From Zelonia costaricensis (Eukaryota > Euglenozoa > Kinetoplastea > Trypanosomatida > Trypanosomatidae): 64,000 nucleotides of DNA. The translations under genes were made by a program, and so were the position numbers. The notes beneath the pieces were generated by a model. It saw nothing but the letters and a program-made list of their open reading frames with translations. It was not told where the DNA came from and searched no databases. Shown here one piece after another: positions 9,556-18,733 of the stretch; the first letter of the stretch is position 1, and each line of letters starts with the position of its first letter. The DNA is taken from NCBI GenBank assembly GCA_030849075.1, contig JASAOO010003525.1:1-64000 (forward strand), in the 5' to 3' direction.

Positions 9556-12042
9556 ATGTCCCACGGGGCACCCAAAACGCAGGCGGTCGCACCGCCACTC
9601 CGCTACCCTGTCTCCATGATGCTCCACGTCATCGCCGACCCCGCCATCGCCGCGCTCGTCGCAGAGGAGGAGCAGCTTGTCGCTGAAGCCGGCGCGCTGC
9701 GCGATGAGCGACGCGACATCAACGGGAGGCTCGGGACGCTGCTGCGCCTCCGCAGCTCCGCCAAGAGCGACATGCACCGCCGCTTCGACGACGCCGTTGG
9801 AGAGCTGCACAGCGAGCGGCGCCGCCTCCTCGCCGCGCTGGAGGAGCAGCGCGATCGTCAGAGCAGCCATGTCGTCGCACGAGATGGGGTCGTCGCGCTT
9901 GACTGCGCCGTGGGCATCGCCGGCCGCGCGTGCGGCGAGGCCGTGGCGCGGATGCAGGCGGAGCTGCAGAAGCTGCAGGGTATGGGCAAGGAGCGCGGGA
10001 CGCCCAACAACAGGGCCGCCGTCGCCGCGCAGCGCAAGCTGGTGGAGGAGTGCAAGGCCACCGTTGCCGCGCGGGAGGGGGAGCGGGCGGCGAAGGAGAC
10101 GGAGCTCGTTCGCGCCCGCATCGCTCTTAACGCAGCGCTACCCGACCTGGCGGAGCGGCAGGCCCGGGACGCGGAGGTGGCGGCGCAGCGAGTGCAGCTG
10201 TCGGCCGTGCTGCGCGAGCTCGACGCACTCAACGAAGAGCGTCGCAGCACCGTCGCGGCGGGTGCCGCAGACGACGCGCTGGACGAAACGCGCGACGCGC
10301 TGGGCGTGCTGGAGGCGCGGCTGCTGGTTATCGAAGCCCGACTCGCGGAGATACGCAGCGCCGTCTACCCGCCATCGCAGGCCTTCACCTACAACCCGGC
10401 CTTCCACGCCGCTGTGATTGGGCGGGGCGGGGCGACGCTGCGGCAGCTGCAGGAGGACTTCGGCGTGGCGATCTGCGTGGACGCCGTGCCGCCGGGCCAC
10501 GGCTTCATCGTGGGCGGGGCGGCGGACGCAGCGGCGTGTGTGGAGGCGGTTCACGCAATTATGCAGGATGAAGCCGCCAAGACGTGCACCACATCGATCG
10601 CGCTCGACGACCCGGCGCTGCGGCGCGAGCTGCTCGGCCCCCGCGGCGCCGTTGCCGATGGGTTCCAGGAGGACTTCAACGTGGACATGCAGGTGAGCGA
10701 GACCGGCGTGGTCGTGACGGGTCGGCGCAGCTCCGTCGCCGAGGCAGCTGAGGCGATTCGGCTGTTCATTGACAGCTTCACGCAGCGCGAGATGAGCGCC
10801 ACGGCGGCGTTGCTGCCGGTGCTGCTGGGCCGTGGCGGCCGCACGGTGCGGCGCATCAGTGACGACAGCGGCGTGCGGTCGCTGCGGGTGGACCGGGAGT
10901 CGTGCGTCGTGCGGGCGATCGGCTCCCCCGACGCCATCGAGCGCGCCTTTGAGATGTGCCGCAGCGCCATGGGTGACAGCGGCAGTGCGACGCGGGTCGT
11001 GCACGCCGACGACGCGTGGGTGGCCGCCGTCATCGGGCCGCGCGGCACGACGGTCCACAAGCTGGAGGAGGAGTCCGGCGCACGCATCCAGTGCACCGGC
11101 ACCACCATCACCATCCAGGGCTCGCCAGAGGAGGTGCAGGCGGCGCACGACCGCGTGATGCTGCTGCGCCGCGAGGAGCGGGCGGTGCCGGTGGACAACA
11201 AGCGGCTCTTCTTCCTCACGTCACCCATCGTGTCTGTCAGCGACGCTGCAGAGGCGACGTCGCCCACCACCGCGGTGTCACTGACCGTGCGCTCCCCGAC
11301 GCACACGCGCACAAGCGGCCGCCGTGGCAGCAGCGGCGGCGGTGCTGGGTCACCTGGCGGCAGCTCCTTCATCTCTCCCCTCGAGGCGGTGCGCCGTGCG
11401 TCGCAGTGCGATCAGATTGTGCCGCTGTGGGCGGAGCACCGCGTCGTGCTGCGCGGGTCCTCCGAGGCGACGAACACCGCGTACGGCATGCTCAAGGCGC
11501 TCCTGCGCCACAACGAGCCTTTCTCCATAGACGTGGTCTTCGTGGAGGTGCTGCGCACCTTCATCCTCAGCAAGCACCGGCAGTGGGGGCAGCGCACGCT
11601 GCTCGACTACGTGCAGTCGCAGTTCGCCTCGCCGATCCGCATCGACGTCGGCTGGACCACGCGCCGCCTCACGGTCACGGCGTGCAGCGAGACGGAGGCC
11701 CGCGCCGCCGCCGCGAAGCTTGCGGCGTGCTTGAAGGAGTACTGTGCGACACACGTGCGGCTCATCTCCAACTTCCCGGAGTACGCCGTCAGCCGCCTGC
11801 TGGGCATGAAGGGGGCGACGATCCGCCAGCTGGAGGAGGCGACAGACACAGAGATCACGCTGGTGCGGGACCGGGCGCAGGTGCAGGTGCTCAATACGGC
11901 CGGCGACGTGGAGAAGCTCGAGGCGGCCGTGCACGCCATTCGCGTCGCCGTCTTCGGGGACGACGACGAGGACGATGGAGAGCAGCCGGGGGACGCGCTC
12001 CGTGTGTACGCGCCGACGTCGGTGCGGGTGCCACCGCTTTAG
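9556..12042 (+). CDS. Multi-KH-domain RNA-binding protein with N-terminal coiled coil
   Basis: The protein has 828 residues. Residues about 30-265 are charged, Ala/Arg/Glu-rich helix expected to form coiled coil. Five KH cores follow, each with a GxxG loop: GRGG 289-292, GPRG 361-364, GRGG 425-428, GPRG 494-497 and GMKG 750-753. Each is followed by the typical helix and strand (for example QLQEDFGVAICVD). A Ser/Gly-rich linker at about 570-605 and a segment near 610-730 that may hold a degenerate KH separate the fourth and fifth. Serial KH domains of this kind bind single-stranded RNA, as in vigilin/Scp160. The coiled coil recalls the partner Bfr1, but only in layout. Function is inferred as mRNA binding on polysomes or the ER. 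ATG 9556 follows the acceptor at 9428; the in-frame ATG at 9388 lies upstream of that acceptor and is not used. Confidence 0.9.
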   Translation: MSHGAPKTQAVAPPLRYPVSMMLHVIADPAIAALVAEEEQLVAEAGALRDERRDINGRLGTLLRLRSSAKSDMHRRFDDAVGELHSERRRLLAALEEQRDRQSSHVVARDGVVALDCAVGIAGRACGEAVARMQAELQKLQGMGKERGTPNNRAAVAAQRKLVEECKATVAAREGERAAKETELVRARIALNAALPDLAERQARDAEVAAQRVQLSAVLRELDALNEERRSTVAAGAADDALDETRDALGVLEARLLVIEARLAEIRSAVYPPSQAFTYNPAFHAAVIGRGGATLRQLQEDFGVAICVDAVPPGHGFIVGGAADAAACVEAVHAIMQDEAAKTCTTSIALDDPALRRELLGPRGAVADGFQEDFNVDMQVSETGVVVTGRRSSVAEAAEAIRLFIDSFTQREMSATAALLPVLLGRGGRTVRRISDDSGVRSLRVDRESCVVRAIGSPDAIERAFEMCRSAMGDSGSATRVVHADDAWVAAVIGPRGTTVHKLEEESGARIQCTGTTITIQGSPEEVQAAHDRVMLLRREERAVPVDNKRLFFLTSPIVSVSDAAEATSPTTAVSLTVRSPTHTRTSGRRGSSGGGAGSPGGSSFISPLEAVRRASQCDQIVPLWAEHRVVLRGSSEATNTAYGMLKALLRHNEPFSIDVVFVEVLRTFILSKHRQWGQRTLLDYVQSQFASPIRIDVGWTTRRLTVTACSETEARAAAAKLAACLKEYCATHVRLISNFPEYAVSRLLGMKGATIRQLEEATDTEITLVRDRAQVQVLNTAGDVEKLEAAVHAIRVAVFGDDDEDDGEQPGDALRVYAPTSVRVPPL

Positions 12043-12125
12043 TGCCTCTGTGTGCGGCGCCGTCTCCATGTGCTCTCGGGTCTGGCTGCCGCACCTCCTC
12101 TCCCCACTCCTTCGCCTTCTGTCCA

Positions 12126-12152
12126 TGTGTGTGTGTGTGTGTGTGTGTGTGT
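12126..12152. repeat. (GT)n dinucleotide tract
   Basis: About 13 uninterrupted GT units starting 84 bases after the stop codon of the KH-domain gene, so probably in its 3' UTR. Confidence 0.95.
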
Positions 12153-12570
12153 ACGTTTGGGCTTCCCTTCTTCTCTCCCCACTGTCCTCTGTTTTTCACC
12201 ACTTTGCAGCCCCCACCAGGTTCCCCTGGTTTCTTCTCTTATATCAACGTGGCATGCGTTTCGGCATCGTGGGTCCGCATTGCGCCTCGCGTGCGGCGTC
12301 ATGCCGTTGGGGGCAAACGCACGTAGAAATCACCACCACCCCCACCACCCCTTGATTATTCGTGGTCTCTTTCTCGGCTGTCACCTCGCACGTGCCCTGA
12401 CCCAACTCCTGCTCCCCATCATCGTGACTTGTGCGTGTGTCTGTCTGTGTATGCGTGCAAGTGTGTCTGCGTGTCTTCCACTTCCGTCCTCATTCTCATT
12501 GCGGAGAAGCTGTCGTCGTTCTCACTCGTCAGTGTCTTGCTTCATGCGCTTCGCGTACGCGTACGCATGC

Positions 12571-12595
12571 GCGTGTGTGTGTGTGTGTGTGTGTG
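12571..12595. repeat. (GT)n dinucleotide tract
   Basis: A second GT tract in the same interval, preceded by a GC/TA alternating segment (CGCGTACGCGTACGCATGCG), which is alternating purine-pyrimidine and could favour Z-DNA. Confidence 0.9.
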
Positions 12596-13215
12596 CTCCC
12601 ATGTGCTCCCCTCCCTCCCTCCATCTCCCTCTCTCGCACCCTTCATTCTCAACGGCTTCGTGGGCGTGAACGTGTGGTCCTTTGCGCGTGGGCGGCGCGC
12701 GTGGTACAGCAGAAAAGGCAAAGTCAGCGCGGGCAGCTGGCCCCTATCGGAGTGAAGCCGGGAGGGGGAGGGGGGTGGTTTACGTGCGCCGATGAACGCG
12801 GCCGTGGCGCGCTGTGCTGTGCATGAGCCTCGCGATGTGCTCGCGACTCCCCTGTCCGCCGTGTCCCTTCCCGCCCCCTCCCCCTCACCACTCTTTCGAC
12901 TAACCGTGTGTGCTTGTGTGTTGTGCGGCGGAGCTGCCTGCACAGCATTGCCTTGCCCCGTCCTTCCACACACACGGGCCGCACTTGCGAGAGTTGCTGC
13001 TCCGCTTTTCACTGACCTCTGTGTGCGGTATACCCCTTCCCCCCATCACCGTCCTCTGTCACCCCTGACTCAACGTAACCTCCTCTCCCCTCCAACTCGC
13101 TTGTCGCGTCCGGGGCTGACAACAGCGGCGACGCACTGCGCGTTGTTGTTCTCTTTGCCACTCACAGCAGCCAAGCAGTCGAGGCGCCACCTTGCGCAGA
13201 CCCCTGAACAGGAAC

Positions 13216-13248
13216 ACGCACACATACACACACACACACAAACACACA
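13216..13248. repeat. (CA)n-rich tract
   Basis: CA dinucleotides with single interruptions, between the candidate splice acceptor at 13166 and the start codon at 13303, so probably in the 5' leader of the CCDC96-like mRNA. Confidence 0.9.
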
Positions 13249-13302
13249 GGTAGAAAGGCCGTCACACTTCTCTCTCCCCCCTCCCTGCAACACGCGTTTA
13301 CG

Positions 13303-14643
13303 ATGTATGACGAGGCCGAGACGCGGCGGAAGGAGGAGCTCCGCATGCAGGCCGCCGCCGCCGTCATTCAGCGCCGGTGGCGTGAGCACACGGAGCGGCG
13401 TGGGCTGGAGCAGGACACTGTGCTGCGCGGCGCGTACGGCGGCGGCTCCATCTTTGTGCCCTCGAGCGCCTTCGGGGGTGCCGTCAACGGGGACGGCGAG
13501 GAGGAGCACTCCATTACGTCCGGCAACGCAACAGACGAACTCGCGCAGGCCACCCGCACGCCTGAGGAGCGGCGGCACGCGTGTGTGGAGGAGTACCGCG
13601 CGCTGCTGGCGGAGCGCGAGGCGCTGCTCGACCGCAACCTCGCCTACCAGCAAGTCCTCGCCCGGCACTACGCCGAGCAGCGGCGGCGCAACGGCGAGGA
13701 CGAGGCGACGCAGCTGACGACGCCGGACGCAGACACCGCGTACTGGACACTGGTGCGGCAGGTCGCGGAGGAGCGGCAGCGCGTGGCGGGGCGCAGCGCG
13801 GCGCTGAAGAAGGACCTTGAGCTGCAGCGGCAGCGGTACGAGCCGATCATGGAGGAGGCCGCCGCACAGGAGCACAACTTCCAGGAGTACATCCAGGAGC
13901 TGGCGGCCAACGTGCGCTTCATGCGCTCCAACCGGCCTATCCCAACCGAGGCCATCGCCGAGTACATGGAGCGCGAGGCGGCGCAGCGCCACGCCATTCA
14001 CGCCTCCCGTGTGCGCTACCTGCAGCTCAAGAACCGCCTGCTCCGTCTGCGCCGCGTGGCGAAGGGCGGTGGCGCTGCCGCGTCGTCGTCGGGGGCCGCA
14101 GGGGGCGGCGGGGCGGCCGGCGGCGCAGGGGGCGGTAACGACGGCGAGGAAGCCAATGCAGCGCACCACCACATGTTCCTGATCGACTTCGAGCAGCTTA
14201 AGGTGGAGAACACGAGCCTCAACGAGAAGATCGAAGAGCGCTCCGAGGAGGTGCTGAAGCTGCGCAACAAGGTCACAAACACAATCCACATCGCCACACA
14301 CGTGCGCGAGAAGCTCGACTGTGTGCGCAAGGAGAACGCGGAGCTGCGCCAGCATGTGGCGAGCACGGACGAGGAGCTGGGAGGGGCGCGCGATCAGCTG
14401 GCGAAGTCGAAGCGGCGCCGCGACGCCCACCTCCGCGCCAACACCCGCATGAAGGAGCGCATGCCGCTAGTCGGCTCACGCGACCTGCTGCTCGACTACG
14501 AGAAGCGCAAAGCCGTCATCTACGACTACCGCACACGCCTCGTGCAGCTGACGGACCGCCACAAGGAGCTGACGGAGAACATCAAGCAGCAGGAGTCCAC
14601 CATCGTGACGCTGCAGCACGAGCTTAGCCACTACCCCCGCTGA
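13303..14643 (+). CDS. CCDC96/CCDC113-family ciliary coiled-coil protein
   Basis: The protein has 446 residues and is almost entirely helical. An IQ-like motif (AAVIQRRWREH) lies at about residues 19-30, a possible calmodulin-binding site. Two helical blocks follow, separated by a Gly/Ala/Ser insert at about 256-284. The C-terminal block from about 290 begins FLIDFEQLKVEN, then NEKIEERSEEVLKLRNKV, the hallmark of the CCDC96/CCDC113 (FAP184/FAP263) coiled-coil domain. In ciliates and algae these proteins form an axonemal complex near the base of radial spoke 3 and the nexin-dynein regulatory complex, so a flagellar axoneme role is inferred. CCDC96 and CCDC113 share this domain; I favour CCDC96 by length, but cannot separate them by eye. 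ATG 13303 is the first after the acceptor at 13166. Confidence 0.8.
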   Translation: MYDEAETRRKEELRMQAAAAVIQRRWREHTERRGLEQDTVLRGAYGGGSIFVPSSAFGGAVNGDGEEEHSITSGNATDELAQATRTPEERRHACVEEYRALLAEREALLDRNLAYQQVLARHYAEQRRRNGEDEATQLTTPDADTAYWTLVRQVAEERQRVAGRSAALKKDLELQRQRYEPIMEEAAAQEHNFQEYIQELAANVRFMRSNRPIPTEAIAEYMEREAAQRHAIHASRVRYLQLKNRLLRLRRVAKGGGAAASSSGAAGGGGAAGGAGGGNDGEEANAAHHHMFLIDFEQLKVENTSLNEKIEERSEEVLKLRNKVTNTIHIATHVREKLDCVRKENAELRQHVASTDEELGGARDQLAKSKRRRDAHLRANTRMKERMPLVGSRDLLLDYEKRKAVIYDYRTRLVQLTDRHKELTENIKQQESTIVTLQHELSHYPR

Positions 14644-15604
14644 TGGCCGCAGGCCTCCCCCCACCACCACCGATGGGGGAGGGGCTCGCTCGCTGCCACA
14701 GTCTCGCAACGTGCAGGCACCTTCCTCCGTCGACTCTGATGCGCGGCGCCCTCCACCCCTACCCCGTCTCCAGCGGCACGTGTCCCAGTGCCTGCGCACG
14801 GCGAGCACCGCTGTCGACGCTCGCCTTTCTTCATTTTGAGTTTACCTATGTGCTGCCGCATGATGTACATACGCGGTGCTGGGCGAGGCGACACGCTCGG
14901 CGGAGCTCGAGTCGAGTGCGTCCCGGCCTCCCCCTCTCTGCTCCTCTCCCAAATCACGCATCAGACCCACGATGTAAACTATGTATGGAGCACGAGTGCA
15001 GCAGTGCTACGTGCAGCGCACGGGACTTCGCGTGTAGCTGCGCGGAACGGTGCAGGCGGCACAGCCGAAGCTGAACTCTGAACGAGGGCACACGCGGGTG
15101 CGCTGCGCTGGAGAGCGCCGTCACCCTTTTGCCACGGCTTCGCCTTGTGTCACCTGTGTCGCGCGCGCCATGCCGTCTCCCGTTCAGCGCCAAGTGGCTC
15201 CTTCTCCGCCCCCCCCCCCCCCCCCGAACCCTGTGCGCTTGTTCCGGCAGCGCCGCGTCGTGCAACTTAGCCGGTCGACGTTCGCCTGTTTCCGCTTAGC
15301 AATCTTGCTCCTTCCCTTCTCCTCCACGCCGCACAGCGCCTCTTCTCACTTCCTCATCCACGTCTTCGCTCCTCTCGCCCACTGCACACAGCGCCGCTGC
15401 ACGTCTTTCCTCTGGGCGTGTGGCACCCTCCTCCCATTGCCGTTGACCTCCGCTGAAGTACCGTCCGTCCCACCTCATTCGCTCCTCCCCGTCCTGCACG
15501 CGTATAGACCTCCTCAACTCCGCTCGCGTGCGTCCCTGAATCATTGTGTGTTCCCCTTCCGTCTTTCCACAAATCAGCCTCTATACACCCAAGCCCGCCC
15601 CGCC
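14644..15604. other. intergenic region
   Basis: Non-coding. It contains an uninterrupted run of 17 C at 15209-15225 and C/T-rich sequence from about 15290. The best trans-splice acceptor for the sorting nexin gene is the pyrimidine run 15549-15569 followed by AG 15576-15577. No other feature was recognised. Confidence 0.65.
15209..15225. repeat. poly-C homopolymer
   Basis: Seventeen consecutive C on the + strand, the longest such run in the window. Shorter runs occur in nearly every intergenic interval. Confidence 0.95.
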
Positions 15605-17311
15605 ATGCTGTCGAACGAGGCCAACCCCTTCGAGGCGGAGTACCAGCGCACCGCCGGGTCCCCACCCCCGCGGCCCGCCACCAACGGCGACGTCACTGTG
15701 CCGCTCGCCACGCCGTACACCCCGTCGCCGCCCCCACCGCCGGCCGCGCCCCCGGCCGAGAACCCCGCGCAGCACGGCAGCTACAGCATGAACAACCTCG
15801 TCTCCCCGTTCGCACCCCTTCCACAGCAGCATCAGCTGCCCGGGGATGCGGAGCCGTCGGTCATGACGCACACGCACAGCCACGGCCCCGTCCCGCTGGC
15901 ATCCTTCCGGGTGGGGACGGCGAGCAAGGGCAAGGAGATGGTGCGGCCCATCACGTACTTCCCCATCGCCACCACCATCCTCGCCGAGAACGACGCGAGC
16001 TTCACGGCGCCCGACGTGCCCACCAACGCACCGCACCTCGAAGGCATAGACACCGGCGTGCACCGCAACGACTGGTCGCGCGGCAACTCGGCCATGGTGG
16101 ACCGGCGCTACAGCGAGGTCGTGGATCTGCGCGAGATGCTGACATACCAGTTCCCCAACCTCATCATCCCCCCGCTGCCCCGTAAGAACAGCGTCAGCGA
16201 CATCGAGACGTACTTTGGGGCCACCGACGCCTACGCGGCGCAGCGGCACAACCTTCAGTTCTTCCTCCACGAGATCGCCTGCATGCCGGAGATCATCTTC
16301 TTCTCCGAGTGGGTCGCCCCCTTCTTCCTCGACCCGCGCGACACCTTCGAGACAACGACGCTCGTGCGCCTGCGCGCCTGCCTGCGCGACCTCCGCCTCG
16401 CCAGCCACGCCTTCCACGAGAGCAGCAAGCGGCACCGCAGCTTCACCGAGTACACCGCCAACAAGATCGCGGCCAAGTCGAGCAGCTTCGTCCGCTCCGT
16501 CGCCGGGTTCTTCTTCAGCTCCAAGAACGACGGCGCCGCAGCCGGGGCGGGGGCGGGAAACGGGTCCGATGGGCATCCGGGCGGCAGCCCCGTCCCGACC
16601 TCGTCGAGCTCGTCGACGTACGACTGGACATACCTGCCGCCGTCCGCCAAGACGGACGCGTGTGCGTGGGTGCGGGTGTGCGAGCAGCTTGTGCGCCGAC
16701 AGCAAGCCCTGAAGGCGTCGGCGCGCTCGTTTGAGAAGTATCTCGCCGCCTTCACGCACAAGCGCGAGGCGGAGCTGCGGGTGGCGCAGTCCTTCGGGAG
16801 CTACGAGGCAACACTGCGCTCGAGCCCGGCGCTGGACGCTCTCGGCACGCAGTACCGCCTCGCCGCCGGCATGATCGACACCGTCGCGAGCTGCGAGCAG
16901 CAGTACATAGACGGCAAGTACCTCAACATCTGCATGCGGCTCAGCTTCGAGGCGAGCCTGATCGACGCGGTGCTGGACGCCATCGACGCCGTGCTTGGAC
17001 AGTATCAGTTCCTCTCCAGCGCGCAGCTCATGAACACGCGCGACCGCACGCACGAGGAGGCGCTGCTGTACACTCAGAACGTCAGCCGCGCCCTGCAGGC
17101 CGACTACCGGGACCGCTACAAGACGTGCTACGAGAAGCGCCTGCGCAATCTTCTGCGCGAGCAGCTGATCCGGCCGGCAGTCGAGCTGGCCTCGACGGTC
17201 GAGCTGGCCACGCGCGGCTCGAACCTGCTCCGCGTCGTGCAGGACGCCGCCTTCACAGAGGTCAGCGCCGCCGACGGCAACAGCGTCGCCGCAGCACCGG
17301 CGGTGGCGTGA
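15605..17311 (+). CDS. Sorting nexin (PX domain plus BAR-like C-terminus)
   Basis: The protein has 568 residues. After a Pro-rich N-terminus, a phox-homology (PX) domain spans about residues 110-245. It shows the phosphoinositide-contacting RRYSE (R168-Y169 within it), the proline turn IPPLPRK at about 188-194, and the QRHNLQFFLHEI helix. From about 270 to the end the protein is helical and matches the expected BAR membrane-curving region, interrupted by a Gly/Ser insert at about 310-340. PX-BAR proteins bind PI3P on endosomes and drive tubule formation for cargo recycling. Sequence layout fits the SNX4/Atg20 type more than retromer SNX1/2, but this is a guess. ATG 15605 lies 28 bases after the acceptor at 15576. 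Confidence 0.87.
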   Translation: MLSNEANPFEAEYQRTAGSPPPRPATNGDVTVPLATPYTPSPPPPPAAPPAENPAQHGSYSMNNLVSPFAPLPQQHQLPGDAEPSVMTHTHSHGPVPLASFRVGTASKGKEMVRPITYFPIATTILAENDASFTAPDVPTNAPHLEGIDTGVHRNDWSRGNSAMVDRRYSEVVDLREMLTYQFPNLIIPPLPRKNSVSDIETYFGATDAYAAQRHNLQFFLHEIACMPEIIFFSEWVAPFFLDPRDTFETTTLVRLRACLRDLRLASHAFHESSKRHRSFTEYTANKIAAKSSSFVRSVAGFFFSSKNDGAAAGAGAGNGSDGHPGGSPVPTSSSSSTYDWTYLPPSAKTDACAWVRVCEQLVRRQQALKASARSFEKYLAAFTHKREAELRVAQSFGSYEATLRSSPALDALGTQYRLAAGMIDTVASCEQQYIDGKYLNICMRLSFEASLIDAVLDAIDAVLGQYQFLSSAQLMNTRDRTHEEALLYTQNVSRALQADYRDRYKTCYEKRLRNLLREQLIRPAVELASTVELATRGSNLLRVVQDAAFTEVSAADGNSVAAAPAVA

Positions 17312-17381
17312 TGCGTGCGCCTTCTCACGCGCACACGCGCCGAACGCTGGTGGGGGACTCTGGTGAATAAGCGACTGATAA

Positions 17382-17419
17382 GTTGTGTGTGTTGTGTGTG
17401 TTGTGTGTGTTGTGTGTAT
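17382..17419. repeat. TTGTGTGTG minisatellite, about four copies
   Basis: A 9-base unit TTGTGTGTG is repeated in tandem about four times, the last copy ending in A. It starts 70 bases after the sorting nexin stop, so it is probably in its 3' UTR. Confidence 0.9.
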
Positions 17420-18005
17420 TTGTGCGTGCGCGCATCCGTGATGACTGTGGTGATCGACGCGGGCCGGCTGCCTTTCCAGTAGAGCTTTCTGGTAACGGGC
17501 ATCACGTCGACTCCGCTAGGCGCTGGTCATGCTCCGTGCTTCGCCTTTCCCCCCCCCTTTCCGCGTCGCGACGCATCAGCCGTATTGCACCACCCCCCAC
17601 CCCTCCCTGCCCCTCCCTGTCCCTTTTTATTCTTGCTGTCTTGTCGGTTGTGTGCTGTGTTGTGTTGCGTGTGTCCGTGTCTGTGCCTGTCTGTTTGTGT
17701 GTGTGTGGGTGGGTGGGCGACAGAGCTTGGTGGGCCCCCCAACGCTCATCGCCGTCAGGAGCGGGCTGCGCGACACACAAGAGAGGCGCACACGGTGGTG
17801 CACCACCTCATGCGCGTCGAGCTTGCCTCTGTCGTCCTCCTTCCGCTCTCTGCGTCTCCTCCACCGCCCCGTCGAGGCTGTGCTCCTTCCTCTTCCTCTC
17901 TCTCGGTTCCATTGCTTACTGACGCACTCCCGCTCTGCCCCTCTCCTGTGAGTTGCACCCTGGCTTCCTCTTGCACTGTCCTTCCTTTCGCAGTTGTTTG
18001 TGTGG

Positions 18006-18013
18006 TTTGTGTG

Positions 18014-18045
<32 letters not shown>
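18006..18045. repeat. (GT)n dinucleotide tract
   Basis: A 40-base GT tract with a single GC interruption on the + strand, midway between the sorting nexin and surface antigen genes. Confidence 0.95.
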
Positions 18046-18733
18046 ACTGCGTGCGGGTGCTTTGGCCACCGATTGACCGTCTATTGCTCCGTGTTGCTCC
18101 TTTTTTTCTCCGTTGCGCGAGCTCGCGACGCCGCATGAGTACCCTCGCAAAGCTCAAGTCGGGGCCCACAGCGGCACGCACCGGTCGACGCAACAGCGCG
18201 TGCCCGTCCGCCATGCGCCAGACGGCGGCGTAAAGAAGGCCTCCCCCGGCCGGCAGTACAGCGGGAGTGTCGTGGCGGCCAAGCCCCCGCGCAACTCGAC
18301 CGCCTCTTCCATCGCGAGAAGAGCCGTCGCCGCCATCGCCTGCGCAAGCGGTCGCTGAGCCTGGCGACGAGGTGCCAGGCTACCGTTGCCCTCCCTCCCG
18401 TTCCCTCTGCCCCCCCCCCCCCCTCTCCACCTCCGAACTCCCCTGCCCCCTCCCACCGCCTGCATTCCTTGGCACACACCCACACACACATTGGCATTGT
18501 GGAAAGATCCCGTTTAACGACCGTCGAACGCGCAGCGTTGACTTCGCTCTCCCCCACACACGCACACGTCCACGCCCCCCGCCCCTCTTTCCCCCATACC
18601 GTCTCTCTCTCTCTCACCTCCTCCTCCCCGCCCCTCCGTCTTCTCTCGCGCTCTCCCGTGCGCGCGCTGCGTTGGCTGCGACCTCCCCGCACCCCCACTC
18701 CTCCTCCACCACTCACTCACACAGAGGAAAGCA

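Larger units (their letters stand above)
12043..13302. other. intergenic region
   Basis: Non-coding. It carries (GT)n tracts at 12126-12152 and 12571-12595 on the 3' UTR side and a (CA)n tract at 13216-13248 just before the next start. A likely splice acceptor is AG 13166-13167 after a T/C-rich run at 13142-13163. No further gene is evident. Confidence 0.65.
17312..18733. other. intergenic region
   Basis: Non-coding. It holds a short TTGTGTGTG minisatellite (17382-17419), a long (GT)n tract (18006-18045), a 14-base C run (18410-18423) and a CA-rich tract (18473-18491). The last 120 bases before the PSA-like gene are mostly pyrimidine. The closest acceptor-like AG is 18723-18724, which would leave a very short leader; an earlier AG is possible. 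Confidence 0.6.

Noticed and set aside
15050..15604. Upstream in-frame extension of the sorting nexin gene
   Set aside because: It crosses the poly-C run and the best splice acceptor at 15576, and the added residues are compositionally biased UTR translation. Similar extensions were rejected for the genes at 4419, 6558, 9556, 23765, 31674, 33478, 37325 and 50888.
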